In this document: piece after piece, positions 17,179-25,085 of the stretch
How the letters are laid out: each line of letters starts with the position of its first letter
Numbering within the stretch: position 1 is the first letter of the stretch
Assembly (NCBI GenBank): GCA_964243295.1
Contig: CAXTEJ010000008.1
Coordinates: forward strand, 1-64,000
Origin: CAXTEJ01 sp964243295
Lineage (GTDB): Bacteria > Actinomycetota > Actinomycetes > Actinomycetales > Angustibacteraceae
Direction of reading: 5' to 3'
Length of the DNA stretch: 64,000 nucleotides
Notes under the pieces: generated by a model
What the model was told of the DNA's origin: nothing
What the model saw: the letters and a program-made list of their open reading frames with translations, nothing else
The model's database searches: none
Made by a program: the position numbers and the translations under genes

Positions 17179-18441
17179 ATGACCGGCACCGGGTTGCAGA
17201 TCACCGCGGCGGCACCCGACCCCGCCCTGCTCGACCTGCCGTGGCAGCTGCCGCTCGAGGACTGGCCGGCCAGCACGCTGGCGGCCCTGCCCCGCGGCAT
17301 CTCGCGTCACGTCGTCCGCTTCGCGCGGCTGTCGGGCCGCGTGATCGCCGTCAAGGAGATCAAGGAGGAGCTGGCGCGACGCGAGTTCGGGCTGCTGCGG
17401 CTGCTGCAGCGCCTCGACGTGCCGAGCGTCGAGCCGGTCGGCGTCGTCACCGGCCGCACGTCGCCCGAGGGCATGCCGCTCGACGACGCCCTCATCACGC
17501 GGCACCTGCAGTTCTCGCTGCCCTACCGCGCGCTGTTCAGCCAGAACCTGCGCCCCGACACCGCCCAGCGGCTCGTCGACGCGCTGGCCGTGCTGCTCGT
17601 GCGGCTGCACCTGACCGGCTTCTACTGGGGTGACGTGTCGCTGTCCAACACGCTGTTCCGCCGCGACGCCGGCGCCTTCGCCGCCTACCTCGTCGACGCC
17701 GAGACCGGTGAGCTGCACCAGGCCCTCACCACCGGCCAGCGCGAGCACGACCTCGAGGTCGCGCGCGTCAACATCGCCGGCGAGCTGATGGACCTCGAGT
17801 CCGGTGGCCTGCTCGACCCCGAGGCCGACCCGGTCACGGTCAGCGAGCTCATCGTCCGCCGCTACCGCACCCTGTGGGCCGAGCTCACCGACTCCGAGTC
17901 CTTCGAGGTCGGCGACCGCTGGCGCGTCGACGCGCGCATCCGCCACCTCAACGAGCTCGGCTTCGACGTCGGCGAGCTCGCGATCACCACCGACATCGAC
18001 GGCGCGACGGTGCAGATCCAGCCCAAGGTCGTCGACGCCGGCCACCACTCGCGTCGGCTGCTGCGCCTCACCGGCCTGGACGTCGGCGAGAACCAGGCCC
18101 GCCGGCTGCTCAACGACCTCGACTCCTACCGCGCGGCGACCGAGCGGCAGTCCGACACCGAGGAGCTCGTCGCCCACGACTGGCTGCAGAACGTCTTCGA
18201 GTCGGTCGTGCAGGCGGTGCCGCGCCAGCTGAGCGGCAAGCTCGAGCCGGCCGAGGTCTTCCACGAGGTGCTCGAGCACCGGTGGTACCTCAGCGAGCGC
18301 CGCGGCCGCTACGTCGAGCTGCCGGAGGTCGTCGCCGACTACGTCGCGACGGTGCTGCCGACCAAGCCCGACGAGGCCGCGATCATGGGCGTCGACACCC
18401 AGGAGATGCCGGTCATCAGCGTCAGCGACCTGCCGCGCTGA
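17179..18441 (+). CDS. DUF4032-containing protein (kinase-like fold)
   Basis: A 420-residue protein of an actinobacterial family carrying DUF4032. The N-terminal half looks like a lipopolysaccharide-kinase/Rio-type fold: AVKEIKEELARREFGLL resembles the ATP-lysine region, GFYWGDVSLSNTLF resembles a catalytic loop with Asp and Asn, and YLVDAETGEL an Asp-containing metal motif. The DUF4032 part follows (HLNELGFDVGELAITTDIDG onward). Its function is not known to me; an atypical kinase activity is inference from those three motifs. It is a single gene between the ATPase terminator and convergent rlmB. Confidence 0.85.
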   Translation: MTGTGLQITAAAPDPALLDLPWQLPLEDWPASTLAALPRGISRHVVRFARLSGRVIAVKEIKEELARREFGLLRLLQRLDVPSVEPVGVVTGRTSPEGMPLDDALITRHLQFSLPYRALFSQNLRPDTAQRLVDALAVLLVRLHLTGFYWGDVSLSNTLFRRDAGAFAAYLVDAETGELHQALTTGQREHDLEVARVNIAGELMDLESGGLLDPEADPVTVSELIVRRYRTLWAELTDSESFEVGDRWRVDARIRHLNELGFDVGELAITTDIDGATVQIQPKVVDAGHHSRRLLRLTGLDVGENQARRLLNDLDSYRAATERQSDTEELVAHDWLQNVFESVVQAVPRQLSGKLEPAEVFHEVLEHRWYLSERRGRYVELPEVVADYVATVLPTKPDEAAIMGVDTQEMPVISVSDLPR

Positions 18442-18466
18442 GCGCGGCGGCCTGCGCTGAGCGCCG

Positions 18467-19483
18467 TCAGCGCTGCGCGCGCTGTCGCGCCACCTCGTAG
18501 AGCGCGACGCCCGCGGCGACGCCCGCGTTGAGCGACTCGGTCGTCGCCTGCATCGGGATCGAGACGACCTGGTCGCACTGCTCACGCACCAGCCGTGACA
18601 GACCCTTGCCCTCCGACCCGACCACGATGACGAGCGGGTCGAGCGCCATCGTGGTGGCCGGCAGCTCGACGTCGCCGTCCATGTCGAGGCCGATGACGAA
18701 GCAGCCGGCCTTCTTCAGCTCCTCCAGCGCCCGGGTGAGGTTCGTGACGCGGGCGACCGGCACGCGCGCCGCGGCACCGGCGGAGGTCTTCCACGCCGAG
18801 GCGGTCATGCCCGCGGCGCGGCGCTCGGGGACGATCACGCCGTGCCCGCCGAAGGCCCCCACCGACCGGACGACGGCACCGAGGTTGCGCGGGTCGGTGA
18901 CGCCGTCCAGGGCGACGAGCAGCGGCGCGCGGCCGGTGTCGGACGCCGCGTCGAGCAGGTCGCCGGGGTGGGCGTAGTCGTAGGCGGGCACCTGCAGGGC
19001 GAGGCCCTGGTGGTTGGCGCCGTCGGTCAGCCGGTCGAGCTCACCTCGCGGCGTCTCGAGCACCGGCAGCCCACGGCCGATCGCGATCTTCATCGCCTCG
19101 CGCACCCGGTCGTCGACGTCGATGCGCCCCGCGACGTACATCGTGGTCGCCGGGATCTCCGCGCGCAGCGCCTCGACGACGCTGTTGCGGCCGGCGACCA
19201 TCTCGCTGGAGGCCTTGGCGCTCTTGGGCCGCGTCCGCGACGACGGCCCGCCGGTCGGGCGCGAGGTGCCGCGACCCTTGGCCATCGCCTCGTCGCGGCG
19301 CTCGGCGGCCCGGTGGGTGGAGGCACGGCGCTGGCTGGCGACGTGCTTGTCACGGTCCTCGGCCTTGGGCGTCGGCCCGCGACCCTGCAGCGAGCGGGCC
19401 TTCTGGCCGCCCGAGCCGACGCTCGGGCCCTTGCGCGACGCGCCCTTGCGCAGTGCGCCCTTGCGCTGGGAGTTGCCCGGCAT
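18467..19483 (-). CDS. rlmB: RlmB: 23S rRNA (guanosine-2'-O-)-methyltransferase
   Basis: A SPOUT-family methyltransferase that 2'-O-methylates 23S rRNA (G2251 in E. coli). 338 aa: a long basic N-terminal tail (residues 1-90, Lys/Arg/Gly-rich, typical of actinobacterial homologues), a substrate-binding domain from MVAGRNSVVEALR, and the SpoU catalytic domain with LDGVTDPRNLGAVVRS (motif 1), VIVVGSEGKGLSRLV (motif 2) and SIPMQATTESLNAGVAAGVA (motif 3). Its ATG shares one base with the cysS stop, the conserved cysS-rlmB pairing of actinobacteria. Confidence 0.95.
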   Translation of the reverse strand: MPGNSQRKGALRKGASRKGPSVGSGGQKARSLQGRGPTPKAEDRDKHVASQRRASTHRAAERRDEAMAKGRGTSRPTGGPSSRTRPKSAKASSEMVAGRNSVVEALRAEIPATTMYVAGRIDVDDRVREAMKIAIGRGLPVLETPRGELDRLTDGANHQGLALQVPAYDYAHPGDLLDAASDTGRAPLLVALDGVTDPRNLGAVVRSVGAFGGHGVIVPERRAAGMTASAWKTSAGAAARVPVARVTNLTRALEELKKAGCFVIGLDMDGDVELPATTMALDPLVIVVGSEGKGLSRLVREQCDQVVSIPMQATTESLNAGVAAGVALYEVARQRAQR

Positions 19484-20913
19484 CAGCTGTCCTCTTCCCT
19501 CGGTCGTGCGAGCGACCAGCGAGCGCCGGCCGGTGTGTCCTCGACGGCGATGCCGGCGGCGGTGAGCCTGTCGCGCACCGCGTCGGCGGTCGCGAAGTCG
19601 CGGGAGGCGCGCGCTCGCGAGCGCTGCTCCAGCTCGGCCTGCACCAGTGCCTCGAGCGCGGCGTCGACGCGGTCGTCGACGCGGGCGGCGCTCCACTGCG
19701 GGTCGTGCGGGTTGATGCCGAGCACGTCCGTCATGGCGATGACGGACTCGAAGGCACGGCGCGCACCGTCGTCGTCGCCGTCGTCGAGGGCTGCGTTGCC
19801 GGCGCGCACGGTGTCGTGGACGACGGCCAGCGCTCCCGAGACGTTGAGGTCGTCGTCCAGGGCGCCCGCGAACGCCTGCGGCCACGACGGGCTGGAGGTG
19901 TGCCCACCGCTCTGCGGCGAGGCGCGGCGCAGGAAGCCCTCGATGCGCTCGACGGCCGCCTCGGCCTCCTTCAGCGAGTCGGGCTGGTACTCGATGATCG
20001 ATCGGTAGTGGGCGGCGCCGAGGTAGTAGCGCAGCACCAGCGGCCGCACCGTCGTGAGCAGCTCTGCCACGCCGAGCGCGTTGCCGAGCGACTTGCCCAT
20101 CTTCTCCCCGGCGACGGTGACCCAGGCGTTGTGCAGCCAGTAGCTGGCGAAGGGCAGGCCCGCCGCGCGCGACTGCGCCTGCTCGTTCTCGTGGTGCGGG
20201 AAGCGCAGGTCGACACCGCCGCCATGGATGTCGAACGCGTCGCCGAGGTACTTGCGGGCCATGGCCGAGCACTCGAGGTGCCACCCCGGGCGACCTCTCC
20301 CGTACGGCGCGCGCCAGCTCGCGGACGCCGGCTCGTCGGCCTTCGCGCCCTTCCAGAGCGCGAAGTCTCGGGCGTCTCGCTTGCCGCGCGGGTCGGCGTC
20401 CTCCGCGGGGGCCATGTCGTCGAGGCGCTGGTGCGTCAGCTCGCCGTACGACGGCCACGACCGGACGTCGAAGTAGACGTCGCCGCTGCCGTCGTCGGCG
20501 GCGTAGGCGTGGCCGCGCTCGATGAGCAGCTCGACGAGCTCGAGCATCTCCGGCACGTGACCGGTGGCCCGCGGCTCGTACGTCGGCGCCTGCACGCCCA
20601 GCGCCTCGAGGGCAGCGCTCGTGCCGCGCTCGAACTCCAGCGCCCACGCCCACCAGGGGCGGCCGGCCTCCGCGGACTTGGTGAGGATCTTGTCGTCGAT
20701 GTCGGTGACGTTGCGGATCAGCGTGACGTCGTAGCCGTGGCCGCGCTCGAGCCAGCGGCGCAGCACGTCGAACGCCACCGCGAACCGCACGTGGCCGATG
20801 TGGGGAGCGCCCTGCACGGTGAGACCGCAGATGTACATGCCGACGCGTCCGGGTTGGAGCGGGACGAAGTCGCGCAGCTCACGGCTGGCGGTGTCGAACA
20901 GGCGCAGGGTCAC
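19483..20913 (-). CDS. cysS: CysS: cysteinyl-tRNA synthetase
   Basis: Class I aminoacyl-tRNA synthetase charging tRNA-Cys; 476 aa, normal length. The HIGH motif is in GAPHIGHVRFA, near residue 36; GLTVQG just before it follows the zinc Cys; KMSKS appears as GEKMGKSLGNA near residue 265; and WHLECSAMARKYLG is the conserved zinc and substrate segment. It is not MshC, which is shorter and sits elsewhere in the mycothiol pathway. In actinobacteria cysS normally follows ispF directly; here the mycothiol dehydrogenase pair is inserted between them. Confidence 0.96.
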   Translation of the reverse strand: MTLRLFDTASRELRDFVPLQPGRVGMYICGLTVQGAPHIGHVRFAVAFDVLRRWLERGHGYDVTLIRNVTDIDDKILTKSAEAGRPWWAWALEFERGTSAALEALGVQAPTYEPRATGHVPEMLELVELLIERGHAYAADDGSGDVYFDVRSWPSYGELTHQRLDDMAPAEDADPRGKRDARDFALWKGAKADEPASASWRAPYGRGRPGWHLECSAMARKYLGDAFDIHGGGVDLRFPHHENEQAQSRAAGLPFASYWLHNAWVTVAGEKMGKSLGNALGVAELLTTVRPLVLRYYLGAAHYRSIIEYQPDSLKEAEAAVERIEGFLRRASPQSGGHTSSPSWPQAFAGALDDDLNVSGALAVVHDTVRAGNAALDDGDDDGARRAFESVIAMTDVLGINPHDPQWSAARVDDRVDAALEALVQAELEQRSRARASRDFATADAVRDRLTAAGIAVEDTPAGARWSLARPREEDS

Positions 20914-21003
20914 TGCTCAAGGCTACCGGCGCGCACGTGACCCCCTTCCCTGCCGGCGTCCAGGGTGGCCGGCCCGGCCCCGGCCCCGTGACCACCTCGC
21001 GTC

Positions 21004-21089
21004 CGTGATCACGTTACGTACGTGACGGTTCGCCTTACGTGGCGCGCATGCCGCGTGGAGCGCGTGGCCACCTACGTAACGTGATCACG
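21004..21089. repeat. Perfect 17-bp inverted repeat with 52-bp loop
   Basis: CGTGATCACGTTACGTA at 21004-21020 is exactly mirrored at 21073-21089. Each arm itself contains the palindromes GTGATCAC and TACGTA or ACGT. The intervening sequence is GC-rich and adds another ACGT. It may be a looping operator pair, a folded leader of the downstream gene, or a mobile repeat scar. Confidence 0.8.
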
Positions 21090-21180
21090 ATCGCGGCCGC
21101 CGGCAGCGTGGTGGCCGGACTCTCACGACCGGCGGGTCCGCGATGCCGGTCGATCCCCCGGCTCTCGCTGCCAGTCGACC

Positions 21181-21208
21181 CCGCCACACCGGCGGGCAGA
21201 AGTCGCCG
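21181..21208 (+). repeat. Dispersed 28-bp repeat, copy 1
   Basis: Begins CCGCCACACCGGCGGGCAG and continues with AAGTCGCCG. Near-identical copies occur at 46970-46997 (same strand) and 47035-47060 (opposite strand), all in non-coding DNA. Confidence 0.75.
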
Positions 21209-21328
21209 TGACCGCGCACGCCTGTGCTCGCGGCTCGGCCGTCACGTGACGTCTGCCAGCCCGGGTGGCGACCGGTGCTCCTCGTTACGGTGTGGGGAGC
21301 AGCAGCCGCCGTGTCGAGAGGGAACCCC

Positions 21329-22414
21329 GTGCCGCAGACCGTCCGTGGAGTCATCGCCCGCAGCAAGGGCGCGCCCGTCGAGGTCGTCGACGTGGTCGTG
21401 CCCGACCCCGGGCCCGGCGAGGCCGTCGTCGCGATCCAGGCGTGCGGGGTGTGCCACACCGACCTGCACTACCGCGAGGGCGGCATCAACGACGAGTTCC
21501 CGTTCCTGCTCGGGCACGAGGCGGCCGGGGTCGTCGAGGCCGTGGGCGCGGGCGTGACCGACGTGGCGCCCGGCGACTTCGTGGTGCTGAACTGGCGGGC
21601 GGTCTGCGGGCAGTGCCGGGCGTGCCGCAAGGGGAAGCCCTGGTACTGCTTCGCCACCCACAACGCGACGCAGAAGATGACACTGACCGACGGCACCGAG
21701 CTGACGCCCGCGCTGGGCATCGGCGCGTTCGCCGACAAGACGCTCGTGCACGCCGGGCAGTGCACCAAGGTCGACCCGCAGGCGTCAGCGGCTGCGGCCG
21801 GGCTGCTGGGTTGCGGGGTGATGGCCGGCTTCGGCGCGGCGGTCAACACCGGTGGCGTCGGGCGCGGCGACAGCATCGCGGTCATCGGCTGCGGCGGCGT
21901 CGGCAACGCGGCCATCGCCGGCGCCAAGGTGGCGGGTGCGACGACGATCATCGCGGTCGACGTCGACGACCGGAAGCTGCAGTGGGCCAAGGGCTTCGGT
22001 GCGACGCACACCGTCAACAGCCGCGAGACCGACCCGGTCGAGGCGGTCCGCGCGCTCACCGGCGGCAACGGCGCGGACGTCGTCGTGGAGGCCGTCGGCC
22101 GCCCGGAGACCTACGAGCAGGCCTTCTACATGCGCGACCTGGCCGGCACCGTCGTGCTGGTCGGCGTGCCGACGCCCGACCTCACCGTCACGCTGCCGCT
22201 GATCGACGTCTTCGGCCGCGGCGGGGCGCTGAAGTCGAGCTGGTACGGCGACTGCCTGCCCAGCCGCGACTTCCCGATGCTGATCGACCTCTACCTGCAG
22301 GGCCGCTTCGACCTCGACGCATTCGTCAGCGAGACCATCGCCCTGGACGCGGTGGAGGAGGCCTTCGCCAAGATGCACCGCGGCGAGGTGCTGCGATCGG
22401 TGGTGCAGCTGTGA
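21329..22414 (+). CDS. mscR: S-(hydroxymethyl)mycothiol dehydrogenase (zinc alcohol dehydrogenase family)
   Basis: Oxidises the adduct of formaldehyde with mycothiol to S-formylmycothiol and can also act as S-nitrosomycothiol reductase. 361 aa from the GTG at 21329 (GAGAGG upstream), the length of the M. tuberculosis enzyme. Catalytic zinc ligands lie in CGVCHTDLHYREGG and FLLGHEAAGVV; the structural zinc site is CGQCRACRKGKPWYC; the NAD-binding loop is IGCGGVGNAAIAGAK. The following MBL-fold gene overlaps by 4 bp, the pairing also seen in mycobacteria, and mshA at 47613-48929 shows that the organism makes mycothiol. Confidence 0.93.
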   Translation: MPQTVRGVIARSKGAPVEVVDVVVPDPGPGEAVVAIQACGVCHTDLHYREGGINDEFPFLLGHEAAGVVEAVGAGVTDVAPGDFVVLNWRAVCGQCRACRKGKPWYCFATHNATQKMTLTDGTELTPALGIGAFADKTLVHAGQCTKVDPQASAAAAGLLGCGVMAGFGAAVNTGGVGRGDSIAVIGCGGVGNAAIAGAKVAGATTIIAVDVDDRKLQWAKGFGATHTVNSRETDPVEAVRALTGGNGADVVVEAVGRPETYEQAFYMRDLAGTVVLVGVPTPDLTVTLPLIDVFGRGGALKSSWYGDCLPSRDFPMLIDLYLQGRFDLDAFVSETIALDAVEEAFAKMHRGEVLRSVVQL

Positions 22415-23040
22415 GCGTGAGAGTCGACAAGGTGGTCACCAGCGGCACCTTCAGCCTGGACGGCGGCACCTGGGACGTCGACAACAACGTCTGGGTCGTC
22501 GGCGACGACCGCGAGTGCGTCGTCATCGACGCGGCCCACGACGCCGAGGCGATCGCTGACGCGGTCGGGTCCCGCGAGGTCGTGGCGGTGCTGCTGACGC
22601 ACGCGCACGACGACCACGTCGACGCGGCCGGTGACCTGCGCCTCGCGACGGCCGCGCCCACGGCGCTGCACCCGGCCGACACCATGCTGTGGGAGCGCGT
22701 CCACCCGGCGACCCCGGTCGGCCGCGACCTCGTCGACGGCGAGGTCGTGCACGTGGCGGGCACGCGGCTCGAGGTGCTGCACACGCCCGGCCACTCGCCC
22801 GGCAGCTGCTGCTTCTACGCCCCCGAGCTGGGCCTGGTCTTCACCGGCGACACGCTGTTCGCCGGTGGGCCGGGCGCGACGGGCCGCTCGTTCTCTGACT
22901 TCCCGACCATCGTCGCGTCGATCAGCGCGCGGCTGCTGACCCTGCCGCCGGAGACGGTGGTGCACACCGGGCACGGTGACGACACCACCATCGGCGCCGA
23001 GGCCCCGCACCGCCAGGAGTGGGTCGACCGCGGCCACTGA
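22411..23040 (+). CDS. MBL-fold metallohydrolase, partner of the mycothiol dehydrogenase
   Basis: A 209-residue glyoxalase II-like metallo-beta-lactamase-fold protein. THAHDDHVDAAGDL is the HxHxDH metal motif, LHTPGHSPGSCCF supplies the next His, FTGDTLF the bridging Asp, and VVHTGHGDDTT the last His. The GTG start overlaps the dehydrogenase stop. By position and fold it could hydrolyse S-formylmycothiol to formate and mycothiol, completing formaldehyde detoxification. That role is inference from the pairing, not shown by a motif. Confidence 0.9.
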   Translation: MSVRVDKVVTSGTFSLDGGTWDVDNNVWVVGDDRECVVIDAAHDAEAIADAVGSREVVAVLLTHAHDDHVDAAGDLRLATAAPTALHPADTMLWERVHPATPVGRDLVDGEVVHVAGTRLEVLHTPGHSPGSCCFYAPELGLVFTGDTLFAGGPGATGRSFSDFPTIVASISARLLTLPPETVVHTGHGDDTTIGAEAPHRQEWVDRGH

Positions 23041-23047
23041 GGCGCCG

Positions 23048-23079
23048 CGGCCCTCGTCACCGTTGGACGACGAGGGCCG
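23048..23079. terminator. Hairpin between convergent MBL-fold gene and ispF
   Basis: A perfect 11-bp stem CGGCCCTCGTC/GACGAGGGCCG with a 10-nt loop starts eight bases after the MBL-fold stop and overlaps the last codons of ispF on the other strand. It can serve the plus-strand transcript and possibly both. Confidence 0.7.
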
Positions 23080-23539
23080 TGGCGATCGCGGCGACGCCCT
23101 CGCCGCGGCCGGTGAGCCCCAGCCCGTCGGTCGTCGTACCGGAGACCGAAACTGTTGCCCCGCAAGCACTCGAGAGCGCTGCCTCCGCCTCGGCGCGACG
23201 GGCTCCGACCCTGGGTCGGTTGCCGATCACCTGCACCGCGACGTTGCCGACCCGGTAACCGGCCTCGCCCACCAGCCGCGACGCCTCGGCGAGCAGCGTC
23301 ACGCCGCTCGCACCCGCCCACCGCGGGCGCGAGGTGCCGAAGTGGGCACCGAGGTCGCCGAGGCCGGCGGCCGAGAACAGCGCGTCGCAGCAGGCGTGGG
23401 CGGCGACGTCGGCGTCTGAGTGGCCCACGAGGCCCACGCCGTCGAACAGCAGACCCGCGACCCACAGCTCACGCCCGGACGACGGGTCGGCGAACGCGTG
23501 GACGTCGGTGCCGATCCCCACGCGGGGCAGTGCGCTCAT
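23057..23539 (-). CDS. ispF: IspF: 2-C-methyl-D-erythritol 2,4-cyclodiphosphate synthase
   Basis: MEP-pathway enzyme that cyclises CDP-methylerythritol 2-phosphate with loss of CMP. 160 aa, standard. The zinc ligands are in GTDVHAF (Asp and His) and LVGHSDADVAAHACCDAL (the DxxxH core); VQVIGNRPRVG and SGTTTDGLGLTGRGEG are the CMP-binding and C-terminal signatures. All catalytic residues appear intact. In related genomes it is adjacent to ispD; here about 14.5 kb of other genes separates it from the nearest ispD. Confidence 0.96.
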   Translation of the reverse strand: MSALPRVGIGTDVHAFADPSSGRELWVAGLLFDGVGLVGHSDADVAAHACCDALFSAAGLGDLGAHFGTSRPRWAGASGVTLLAEASRLVGEAGYRVGNVAVQVIGNRPRVGARRAEAEAALSSACGATVSVSGTTTDGLGLTGRGEGVAAIATALVVQR

Positions 23540-23561
23540 GCCCCCCAGTCTGGGGCCGGGC

Positions 23562-23828
23562 TCAGGCGTCGAGGTCGCGCTGCAGCAGCTCGACCAGCGC
23601 GTCGAGCGTGGCGTCGGCGTCGTCGCCGTCCGCGCGCAGCGTCACCTCGTCGCCGGAGGCGACGTTGAGCGTCAGGACGTTGAGGATGCTCGACGCGTCG
23701 ACAGGGTCGCCGGCGCCGCGGGCGATCGTGACGCTGGACGGCGAGGCCTGGACGGCCTTCACGAAGATCGTCGCCGGGCGGGCGTGCAGCCCCACGCTCG
23801 AGCCGATCGCCACCTGTCGTTCCGCCAT
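23562..23828 (-). CDS. ptsH: HPr phosphocarrier protein
   Basis: Carries phosphate from Enzyme I to EIIA domains. 88 aa with His15 in SVGLHARPATIF and Ser46 in DASSILNVLTL at the position that HPr kinase modifies in Firmicutes. The ATG at 23828 has GAGGAG six bases upstream. It is divergent from the E1alpha-to-EIIA gene series that contains Enzyme I (27615-29414), so both general PTS proteins are clustered. It can serve the two EII systems in this block and possibly DhaM, although DhaM has its own HPr-like domain. Confidence 0.95.
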   Translation of the reverse strand: MAERQVAIGSSVGLHARPATIFVKAVQASPSSVTIARGAGDPVDASSILNVLTLNVASGDEVTLRADGDDADATLDALVELLQRDLDA

Positions 23829-23949
23829 GCCGCACTCCTCGGTCGGGACACGCACCGCGGTGGCGCGCGCAAAGCCCTGTCCTGCAGGCGTTCCACCGAC
23901 ACGTCGATGAGCGGCGTCATCGCCTCAGGCGGCGAGGTTGTCACACCGT

Positions 23950-23998
23950 GGTCGCCCTGACAAGCGATCCGCGGGGGTCTGGACACGGCAGGGCGACC
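23950..23998. repeat. 10-bp inverted repeat in the ptsH/E1alpha divergent region
   Basis: GGTCGCCCTG (23950-23959) is exactly mirrored by CAGGGCGACC (23989-23998), with 29 bp between. It lies midway between the two divergent genes and may be an operator or part of a folded leader. Confidence 0.45.
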
Positions 23999-24031
23999 GG
24001 CGTACGGTCGTGAACGTTCGTGAGGGATGTA

Positions 24032-24045
24032 TGCACATACGTGCA
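24032..24045. promoter_or_regulatory. Candidate SorC-family operator upstream of the dehydrogenase operon
   Basis: TGCAC-ATAC-GTGCA is an exact inverted repeat 17 bp before the E1alpha start; an overlapping one, GTATG-CA-CATAC, starts two bases earlier. The same half-sites TGCAC and GTGCA with a 6-bp spacer occur at 32985-33000, before the second SorC gene. A regulatory link is inferred from that match. Confidence 0.5.
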
Positions 24046-24062
24046 GGTCGAGGAGGACGAGC

Positions 24063-25085
24063 GTGGAGAACCAAGTATCCGGGTCACCGCAGGACGCTGA
24101 GCGCACGCTCGCGACGATGTGGCGGGTCCGACGCTTCGAGGAGGCCGTCGACGACCTGTTCGCCCGCGGCCTGATGCACGGCACCATGCACCTGTCCATC
24201 GGGCAGGAGGCGTCGGCCACCGGCGCCTGCTTCGCGCTGCGGCCGACCGACTCGATCACCTCGACCCACCGCGGCCACGGGCACTGCATCGCCAAGGGCG
24301 CCGACCTGACGCGGATGATGGCCGAGCTGCTCGCCAAGGAGACCGGCTACTGCCGCGGGCGTGGCGGCTCGATGCACATCGCCGACGTCGCCACCGGCAA
24401 CCTCGGCGCCAACGGCATCGTCGCCGGCGGCATCCCGATCGCCACCGGCGCCGCGCTCGCCGAGAAGCTGCGCGGCACCGACGGCGTGGTGCTCAGCTTC
24501 TTCGGCGACGGGGCGGCCAACGAGGGCGCCTTCCACGAGGCGCTCAACCTCGCGGCCATCTGGGCCCTGCCGGTCGTCTTCGTCTGCGAGAACAACAAGT
24601 ACGGCATGTCGTTCTCCACCGAGAAGTCCTTCGCGATCGCGCACATCGCCGAGCGCGGCGCGGCGTACGGCATGCCCGGCGTGACGGTCGACGGCAACGA
24701 CGTCGAGGCCGTGCACACCGCCGTGGCCGAGGCCGTCGAGCGGGCGCGCAGCGGCGGCGGTCCCACGCTCGTGGAGGCAGAGACCTACCGCTGGAAGGGC
24801 CACAGCAAGTCTGACAAGAACCTGTACCGCACCAAGGAGGAGATCTCCTCCTGGCGGGACAAGGACCCGATCGTCCGCTTCGAGGGCGTGGTGCGCGAGC
24901 GCGGCCTGCTGGACGACGCGGGGCTGGACCGGGTGCGCGAGGAGGCCCGGATCGCCGTCCGCGACGCCGTGAGGGAGGCGACGGCGGCGCCGGACGCCCT
25001 GCCCGACGACCTGCTGGACGGCGTCTTCGCCCCCCTCACGAGCGACCTGACGACCACCCCGACGGCCGAGCAGGTGGCCCGATGA
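24063..25085 (+). CDS. Thiamine-diphosphate-dependent 2-oxo acid / acetoin dehydrogenase E1 alpha (AcoA/PdhA type)
   Basis: Alpha chain of the heterotetrameric E1 that decarboxylates a 2-oxo acid (or cleaves acetoin) on thiamine diphosphate. 340 aa from the GTG at 24063, with AGGAGG seven bases upstream. The segment SITSTHRGHGHCIAKGADL and LGANGIVAGGIPIATGAAL are closest in my memory to AcoA of acetoin dehydrogenases. The ThDP/Mg motif is FFGDGAANEGAFHEALNLA to ENNKYGM, and the phosphorylatable-loop region YRWKGHSKSD is present. It opens a series of overlapping or closely spaced genes: E1alpha, E1beta, E2, Enzyme I, EIIB, EIIC, EIIA. Pyruvate and acetoin cannot be told apart from the sequence alone. 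Confidence 0.9.
   Translation: MENQVSGSPQDAERTLATMWRVRRFEEAVDDLFARGLMHGTMHLSIGQEASATGACFALRPTDSITSTHRGHGHCIAKGADLTRMMAELLAKETGYCRGRGGSMHIADVATGNLGANGIVAGGIPIATGAALAEKLRGTDGVVLSFFGDGAANEGAFHEALNLAAIWALPVVFVCENNKYGMSFSTEKSFAIAHIAERGAAYGMPGVTVDGNDVEAVHTAVAEAVERARSGGGPTLVEAETYRWKGHSKSDKNLYRTKEEISSWRDKDPIVRFEGVVRERGLLDDAGLDRVREEARIAVRDAVREATAAPDALPDDLLDGVFAPLTSDLTTTPTAEQVAR

Larger units (their letters stand above)
20914..21328. other. 415-bp non-coding region between cysS and the mycothiol dehydrogenase
   Basis: No plausible gene on either strand. It holds a 17-bp inverted repeat (21004-21089), a copy of a dispersed repeat (21181-21208), and close to the downstream gene a -10-like TACGGT (21286-21291) that is the probable promoter. 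The cysS promoter should lie near 20930-20960; I see no clear hexamers there. Confidence 0.7.
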
